DNA of 64,000 nt. Origin: JAEZBP01 sp963832725 (lineage in GTDB: Bacteria; Myxococcota_A; Polyangia; Polyangiales; Sandaracinaceae). Shown here one piece after another: positions 61,829 to 64,000 of this stretch (within the stretch, counting starts at the first letter, position 1; each line of letters begins with the position of its first letter). The notes beneath the pieces were generated by a model. That model was not told where the DNA came from and searched no databases. It was given only the letters and a program-made list of their open reading frames with translations. Position numbers and translations under genes: made by a program. The DNA is taken from contig CAWHVG010000008.1 in NCBI GenBank assembly GCA_963832725.1, forward strand, positions 93,946 to 157,945, in the 5' to 3' direction.

Positions 61829-64000
61829 TCAGTTCACCCGCACCTGGCTGCCGATCGAGTCGGCATTTCTCAAGTTCACGCGCGGGGCGTGCAGGGTCAC
61901 GGTGCCCGAGCTCGCGAGGCTGATCGTGCACGACCCCGCGCACAGCGTGAGGCTGCTGGTCGCGGTCACGGAGATGTTCGACGCGGTAGCGTGCAGCGCC
62001 TCCCCCGAGGCAATGCGCGCAAGCTCATCCGCGGCTTCGCTGCGATCCCCTCCGACTTCGACCTCCATCTCCGAGAACGTCGTCTGAACGCTGCCCTGCG
62101 CGTTCAGTCGAAACGTGCCCGCCTCGATGTGCTTCAGTGCAGCGACCGATTCGGTGCGATTCCCGCGGACGCGTGAGGTGCGATCGCCAGCGACGATCTC
62201 GGCCCAGAGCGCGCCGACACGCGTCACGGAGTCGCCGAGGGTGCGATGTGCGTAGTCACCGAACGCGCCGACGACGTGAAGCGGGCCAACCGTCGAGGTG
62301 CGATCGAGCCGCACGTTCTCGGTCAGGTCGCCGCCCGTCTCGAGGCGACGGCGGCCGCAGGTGACGCGCTCGTCTTGGCCCACGCTGTCCGAATAGCTCT
62401 CCTCGACACGCAGCGCGTGGTTGCGACCGATCGCCGTCGTACGGTGGCCGCCGACCACCGCGACGAAGTCCTCCGTCACCGTGAGCGCCTGATGGATACC
62501 GACCATGACGCGCTCGTCATTCGTGACCCGCCGGACCGCGTCGTGGAGCACGAGCGCGCGCAGGTTCATGGAGGCGTGCATGAAGAGCTCCTCGACGCCG
62601 GCCGTATCGTCGAAGCGGACCTCGTTCGAGCCCGGTCCACCGTAGAGCGTTCGGCTCTGCCACGAGCTCGTCGCCGCGCTCTCCGGCAACGGATAGGGCA
62701 CGAGCTGCTCGGCGTTGTACCGGTGCGCGGTGACGAGGTGCCGGTCCCAGTCGCCTTGTTCGCACGCGACGTCGACCTCGAAGCCGACCCGGGGCAGGAC
62801 CATCGGTCCGGGGAGCTGAAGCTGGCCCACACGACACCAAGTCGAGCTCTCCGCATCCATGATTCCCGAACGATCCCACGGAAACCGAACCTTGAAGCGC
62901 CCAAGCTCGTCCGAGTGATGCTCGAGACCCGCCGGAACGGTCACGAACGCAGTCTGGAGGCCGGTCGCACGCGGGCGGCCGGCAATCGGGCTCGGGCGGT
63001 ACGGCGTCGGAGCGGGGATCGCCACGAGACTCGTTCTCGAACGCGTAGGGACCGGATTCCGCCTCGTCTCGAGAGCAACGATGGCTCACCGACACGACGA
63101 CGTACTCGTCGTTCACGTCCATGCGCTCGTGACCCTCGACGTGGAAGCGACGCCCCGACTCGAGCCACGGAACATGGCTACGCGCCCGCAGCGTGCGGCG
63201 CTCGCACCGCAGCGCTTCCAGGTAGCGCTGCGCCCGGCGCTCACCGTCGCGCTCGTGATGGAATCCCCCCGGGTGCAAGTACACCTCGCGTGCGGCGTCG
63301 CCGCCAGCGCTCGCGCGCGGCGGGTGATCGGGGCGCCGCAAATCGTGGTCGCGGAGGGCGGTCCCCCGTGACGTCGACACGTGTCGCTCACGGACGTCGA
63401 AGATGCGGTCGAGATCGTGAGCCGCGTCCAGGCCGCAACGCAGAGTGTCCACCTCGTGTGCCAGCTCGAGCGCGCGGGGCGAGTCGAAGAAGAGCACGCG
63501 CTCGTCCATGTCGCCGTTCTGGATCGCGAACGCGATCCCTTCCTCGGCGAGGAGGCGCTGGCAGAACGCCAGGTCACTCTCCGCGTACTGGACGATGTTG
63601 TCATGGACCGGCAGCGGCTCGCCCGAGCTGCCACGACCACCCATCCTCCGGCAGACCGCCGCGCCGGAGCACATCGTCGATCACGGCAGGAACGTTCTGA
63701 TCGCGGAACAGGCGCGCGTCCCTTCCGAGCTCGAGCTTGCGAAGCCTCGGGACCACCACCACGCGAAGGAGCACGTCGTGCGCTGATCGCGGCGTCGCGC
63801 GCGCGGACCACACGATGCCGTGCCACGCTCGGCGGCGCCCTCGTGTCGTCGTGAGCTCCACCGACGCCCGATGTCCGAGCAGGTCGCGCAGCAGCGGAGC
63901 CTCGTCGAGCCGGAGATCGATCTCGACCTCGTAGGGCTCGAACAGGCGCTCGCGCGCCGTCACGCTCAGCACACGACGCACGACACCGTCGAGAGCGTTC
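61829..64000 (-). CDS. vgrG: VgrG spike protein, N-terminus beyond the window, frameshifted near 63028 and 63630
   Basis: The coding sequence enters from the right edge (LDGVVRRVLSVTARERLFEP, YEVEIDLRLDEAPLLRDLLG). After WSWQL the frame changes near 63630 and continues as LPVHDNIVQYAESDLAFCQR, LLAEEGIAFAIQNGDMDERV. After YAFENES it changes again near 63028 to VAIPAPTPYRPSPIAGRPRA and the OB fold SDELGRFKVRFPWDRSGIMD. Needle repeats and a beta-rich end (SLTLCAGSCTISLASSGTVT) lead to the stop at 61829. It has gp27-like and gp5-like parts typical of VgrG. It abuts the second vgrG and heads the visible part of the effector operon. Confidence 0.85.

Noticed and set aside
50475..64000. Prophage tail module
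   Set aside because: VgrG and PAAR-like proteins resemble phage spikes, but there are no capsid, terminase, integrase or tail-tube genes, and DUF4150, DUF3396 and paired VgrG fit T6SS better.

Overview
The window is 64 kb of very GC-rich DNA. It most likely comes from a myxobacterium, and the Sandaracinus/Polyangiales side of the Myxococcota is my best guess. Support comes from two secreted matrixin-like proteases with C-terminal sorting tails of the MYXO-CTERM kind, several Cys-rich lipoproteins, a myxobacterial-type outer-membrane beta-barrel next to TPR proteins, a CYP51-ferredoxin fusion, and a VgrG/PAAR effector island. I found no rRNA, tRNA, CRISPR array or IS transposase.

Layout. 1-5.0 kb (minus strand): an envelope operon of beta-barrel protein, Ala/Pro-rich periplasmic protein and two TPR proteins. 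5.3-9.6 kb: acetyltransferase, molybdopterin oxidoreductase, and a two-gene operon of a receiver-only response regulator and a DisA_N-like (DACNV-type) sensor. 9.8-16.5 kb: CYP51-ferredoxin, lipoproteins, a metalloprotease, a five-haem cytochrome lipoprotein and a secreted protein of six 16-residue Cys repeats. 16.6-20.1 kb: membrane acyltransferase, then a flavin monooxygenase divergent from a TetR gene across three matching palindromes. 21-28 kb: SUKH-like protein, HExxH-type hydroxylase-like protein, UbiB-type kinase, a second TetR gene facing a PF10118 hydrolase, and a 499-residue Cys-rich lipoprotein. 28.2-32.6 kb: ruvA, ruvB, cysD and cysN. 32.6-38 kb: polysaccharide deacetylase, glycosyltransferase, GST and a second metalloprotease with a coupled partner. 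38.2-50.4 kb: rhodanese, regulators, SDR, QueA-like protein, serA, Nudix hydrolase, dapF and an MFS carrier.

50.5-64.0 kb (minus strand throughout) reads as a type VI secretion effector island. In transcription order it holds two VgrG spikes, a 161-residue accessory protein, a DUF4150 PAAR-like tip, a 706-residue PhoD-like phosphatase (candidate effector), a four-TM protein, a LysM plus peptidoglycan-binding-like protein, an unrecognised coiled-coil protein, a beta-propeller-like protein, a DUF3396 (TsiV-type) immunity-like protein, a 49-residue ORF and a broken membrane protein. Many junctions overlap by a few bases. No sheath or baseplate genes are present, so this is an orphan cargo module.

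Reading-frame quality is a major caveat. About twenty genes, including cysD, cysN, serA and both vgrG genes, are broken by single-base indels while the protein signal continues in the next frame, sometimes at homopolymers. This looks more like residual sequencing or assembly error than decay. Broken genes are annotated over their full inferred span, with the approximate break position given.
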